64,000 nt of DNA from Colletes latitarsis (lineage: Eukaryota; Arthropoda; Insecta; Hymenoptera; Colletidae). The stretch is taken from contig NW_027488370.1 in NCBI RefSeq assembly GCF_051014445.1, positions 4,898,001 through 4,962,000 on the forward strand, in the 5' to 3' direction. The notes under the pieces are model-generated. The model had not been told where the DNA came from and ran no database searches. It saw only the letters and a program-made list of their open reading frames with translations. The stretch's first letter is position 1. Each line of letters opens with the position of its first letter. Shown piece by piece: positions 60,310-64,000 of this stretch. The translations under genes and the position numbers were made by a program.

Positions 60310-63300
60310 GGATAACGCTGGTTATGTCTGGTTTAGTTCTGGTATTTGCAATCATCTGGCTCGTACCTTCGCATTTTTCGCCTACTTGTTGGCAAGATCC
60401 TGGGCTTTTTCATGCTTGGATCACGTAGTAATGTGGTACCACACTGAAACAGTCAAATAAACCTGGTTCCGATTAATATTTTACAGGATAACGCCGGCTA
60501 TGTCTCGGTTAGGTCTGGGATTTTCCCACATCTGGCTCGAACCTCCGCATTTTTCGCATACTTGTTGGCAAGATCCTGGGCTTTTTCTGGTTTGGATCAC
60601 GTAGTAATGCGGTACCACACCGAAGCAGTCAATTCAACCTGGTGGCGATTAATATTTTAGAGGATAACGCCAGTTATGTCTCCGTTAGGTTTGGGATTTG
60701 CCCACATCTGTCTCGTACTTTCGCATTTTTCGCATACTTGTTGGCCAGATCCTGGCCTTTTTCTGGTCTGTATCACGCAGTAATGCGGTACCACGCCGAA
60801 ACAGTCAATTAAACCTGGTTGCGATTAATATTTTAGAGGATAGCGCCGGTTATGTCTCGGTTAGTTCTGGGATTTGCCCTCATCTGGCTAGTACTTTCGC
60901 ATTTCTCGCATACATTTTGGCCAGATCCTGGGCTTTTTCTGGTTTGGATCACGTAGTAATGTGGTAACACACTGAAACAGTCAATGAAAGCAGGATCCGA
61001 TTAATATTTCAGAGGATAACGCTGGTTATGTCTGGTTTAGTTCTGGTATTTGCAATCATCTAGCTCGTACCTTCGCATTTTTCGCCTACTTGTTGGCAGG
61101 ATCCTGGGCTTTTTCATGCTTGGATCACGTAGTAATGTGGTACCACACTGAAACAGTCAAATAAACCTGGTTCCGATTAATATTTTACAGGATAACGCCG
61201 GCTATGTCTCGGTTAGGTCTGGGATTTTCCCACATCTGGCTCGTACCTCCGCATTTTTCGCATACTTGTTGGCAAGATCCCGGGCTTTTTCTGGTTTGGA
61301 TCACGTAGTCATGCGGTACCACACCGAAGCAGTCAATTCAACCTTGTGGCGATTAATATTTTAGAGGATAACGCCGGTTATGTCTCCGTTAGGTTTGGGA
61401 TTTTCCCTCATCTGGCTCCTAATTTCGCATTTTTCGCATACTTGTGGGCCAGATCCTGGCCTTTTTCATGCTTGGACCACGCAGTAATGTGGTATCACAC
61501 TGAAACAGTCAATTAAACCTGGTTGCGATTAATATTTTAGAGGATAACGCCGGTTATGTCTGGGTGAGGTCTGGGATTTGCCCACATCTGCCTCGTACTT
61601 TCGCATTTTTCGCATACTTGTTGGCCAGATCCTGGGCTTTTTCTGTTTTGATAACGTAGTAATGTGGTACCACACCGAAACAGTCAATTAAACCTGGTTG
61701 CGATTAATATTTTAGAGGATAACGCCGGTTATGTCTCGGTTAGTTCTGGGATTTGCCCTCATCTGGCTCATACTTTCGCATTTCTCGCATACTTGTTGGC
61801 CAGATCCTGGGCTTTTTCTGGTTTGGATCACGTAGTAATGTGGTACCACACTGAAACAGTCAATGAAAGCTGGTTCCGATTAGTATTTTAGAGGATAACG
61901 CTGGTTATGTCTGGATTAGTTCTGGTATTTGCAATCATCTGTCACATACTTTCGCGTTTTTCGCATACTTCTTGGCCAGATCCAGGGTTCTTTCTGGTTT
62001 GGGTCCCGTAATAATGACGCTCCACACCGAAACAGTCAATTAAGCCTGGTTGCGATTAATATTTTGGAGGATAACGCTGGTTATGTCTGGGTTAGTTCTG
62101 GTATTTGCAATCATCTGTCTCATACGTTCGCAATTTTTCGCCTACTTGTTGGCAAGATCCTGGGCTTTTTCATGCTTGGACCATGTAGTAATGTGGTACC
62201 ACACTGAAACAGTCAAATAAACCTGGTTCCGATTAATATTTAACAGGATAACGCCGGCTATGTCTCGGTTAGGTCTGGGATTTTCCCTCATCTGGCTCGT
62301 ACCTCCGCATTTTTCGCATACTTGTTGGCAAGATCCTGGGCATTTTCTGGTTTGGATCACGTAGTAATGCGGTACCACACCGAAGCAGTCAATTCAACCT
62401 TGTGGCGATTAATATTTTAGAGGATAACGCCGGTTATGTCTCCGTTAGGTTTGGGATTTTCCCTCATCTGGCTCGTAATTTCGCATTTTTCGCATACTTG
62501 TTGGCCAGATCCTGGCCTTTTTCATGCTTGGACCACGTAGTAATGTGGTACCACACTGAAACAGTCAAATAAACCTGGTTCCGATTAGTATTTTAGAGGA
62601 TAACGCTGGTTATGCCTGGTTTAGTTCTGGTATTTGCAATCATCTGGCTCGTACGTTCGCGTTTTTCGCATACTTGTTGGGCAGATCCTGGGTTTTTTCT
62701 GGTTAGGATCGCGTAGTAATGAGGTTCCACACCGAAGCAGTCAATTAAACCTGGTTGCGATTAATATTTTAGACGATAACGCCGGTTATGTCACGGTCAG
62801 GTCTGGGATTTGCCGACATCTGGCTCGAATTTTCGCATTTCTCGCATACTTGTTGGCCAGATCCTGGGCTTTTTCTGGTTTGGATCACGTAGTAATGTGG
62901 TACCACACTGAAACAATCAAAAAAAGCTGGTTCCGAATAGTATTTTAGAGGATAACGCTGGTTATGTCTGGTTTAGTTCTGGTATTTGCAATCATCTGGC
63001 TCGTACCTTCGCATTTTTCGCCTACTTGATGGCAAGATCCTGGGCTTTTTCATGCTTGGACCACGTAGTAATGTGATACCACACTGAAACAGTCAAATAA
63101 ACCTGGTTCCGATTAATATTTTACAGGATAACGCCGGCTATGTCTGGGTTAGGTCTGGTATTTGCCCTCATCTGGCTCATACTTTCGCGTTTTTCGAATA
63201 CATCTTGGCAAGATCCTGGCCTTTTTCTGGTTTGGATCACGTAGTAATGCGGTACCACACCGAAACAGTCAATTAAACCTGGTGGCGATTAAAATTTTAG

Positions 63301-64000
63301 AGGATAACGCCAGTTTTGTCTCGGTTAGGTCTGGGATTTTCCCTCATCTGGCTCTTAATTTCGCATTTTTCGCCTACTTGATGGCAAGATCCTGGGCTTT
63401 TTCATGCTTGGACCACGTAGTAATGTGGTACCACACTGAAACAGTCAAATAAACCTGATTCCGATTAGTATTTTAAAGGATAACGCTGGTTATGTCTGGT
63501 TCAGTTCTGGTATTTGCAATCATCTGGCTCGTACCTTCTCATTTTTCGCCTACTTGTGGCAAGATCCTGGTCTTTTTCTGGTTTGGATCAGGCAGTAATG
63601 CGGTACCACACGTTAACAGTCAATTAAACCTGGTTCCGAATAGTATTTTAGATTATAACGCAGGTTACGTCTGGGTTGGTTCTGGTATTTGCAATCATCT
63701 GGCACATACTTTCGCGTTTTTCGCATACTTGTTGGGCAGATCCTGGGTTTTTTCTGGTTTGGATCCCGTAGTAATGAGGTTCCACACCGAAGCAGTCAAT
63801 TAAACCTGGCGGCGATTAATATTTTAGAGGATAACGCCGGTTATGTCTCGGATAGGTCTGGGATTTGGCCTCATCTGGCTCATACTTTCGCATTTCTCGC
63901 ATACTTGTTGGCCAGATCCAGGGCTTTTTCTGGTTTGTATCCCGTCTTATGTGGTTCCACACCGAAACAGTCAATTAAACCAGGTTGCGATTAATATTTT
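60310..64000 (+). repeat. Third-family satellite, mixed monomers
   Basis: Monomers related to 45-56 kb but rearranged. 61929-62110 resembles 46452-46640 and then switches at CGCAATTTTTCGCC near 62130. 63492-63830 resembles 45552-45890 with GATTATAACGC for GAGGATAACGC. No gene or foreign sequence seen. Confidence 0.82.
63829..64000 (+). repeat. Last, truncated monomer at right window edge
   Basis: The final monomer begins at 63829 and is cut off by the window in its AT-rich tail. It also lacks one base near 63946 (CCCGTCTTATG where other copies have CCCGTCGTAATG). The array continues to the right. Confidence 0.9.

Larger units (their letters stand above)
1..64000 (+). repeat. Satellite DNA array, ~176-bp monomer, spans whole window
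   Basis: Landmark GGATAACGC (or a close variant) recurs about every 176 bp throughout, for example at 73, 249, 425, 601, 791, 966, 1144, 1320, 1496, 1672 and 1848. All copies I read are in the same orientation and no unrelated sequence interrupts them. This gives about 363 monomers. The monomer is roughly nucleosome-plus-linker in length, which is common among centromeric satellites (family knowledge). I do not recognise it as a named satellite. A centromeric or heterochromatic location is inference; the tandem structure is seen directly. Confidence 0.99.

Noticed and set aside
1..64000. CRISPR array
   Set aside because: The repeat is 176 bp with no repeat/spacer alternation. The whole monomer is conserved, and there are no cas-like genes.

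Overview
The whole 64-kb window is one uninterrupted eukaryotic satellite DNA array. A monomer of about 176 bp (usually 175-178 bp, with a 190-bp variant) repeats head-to-tail on the same strand from the first base to the last, roughly 363 copies. I found no protein gene, RNA gene, transposon, CRISPR array or unique sequence. Both ends of the window lie inside monomers, so the array continues on both sides. The many open frames of about 96 codons recur once per monomer, mostly begin at TTG, and stop at a TAA in the same place in each repeat. They are by-products of the repeat and are not annotated as genes.

The organism cannot be named from this sequence. Tens of kilobases of nucleosome-sized tandem repeat, no interruptions and multi-monomer higher-order repeats (HORs) are typical of centromeric or pericentromeric heterochromatin in an animal or plant chromosome. 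That placement is inference. The reference monomer (2551-2726) is about 45% GC and keeps nearly the CpG count expected from its composition, but many sites that differ between monomers are CG/TG alternatives.

Layout: (i) 1-30.3 kb is built from long duplicated blocks. 1-5.65 kb recurs at 8.83-14.48 kb (offset 8827), 5.64-8.83 kb recurs at 18.86-22.05 kb (offset 13223), and a 2.6-kb unit occurs five times. Divergent material lies at 14.5-18.9 kb. (ii) 30.3-45.4 kb holds a mosaic stretch with an older 1056-bp duplication, then a second HOR family with offsets of 2463, 1582, 4927, 4575 and 4046 bp. (iii) 45.4-64 kb is a third family made by overlapping duplications with offsets of 2813, 3692 and 4747 bp and a near-perfect 1760-bp tandem duplication. 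Most offsets are whole numbers of monomers, as expected from unequal exchange in register. Short patches that break otherwise near-identical copies look like gene conversion.

Within each monomer there are several short dyad symmetries: ATAAC/GTTAT, GGCCAG/CTGGCC and a 12-bp perfect palindrome, TGTGGTACCACA. In one monomer class that palindrome is replaced by a different perfect palindrome, TGTGGATCCACA. These monomers sit in a conserved three-monomer module found 13 times, plus two shortened copies. The dyads and the module are the features I consider most worth following up.
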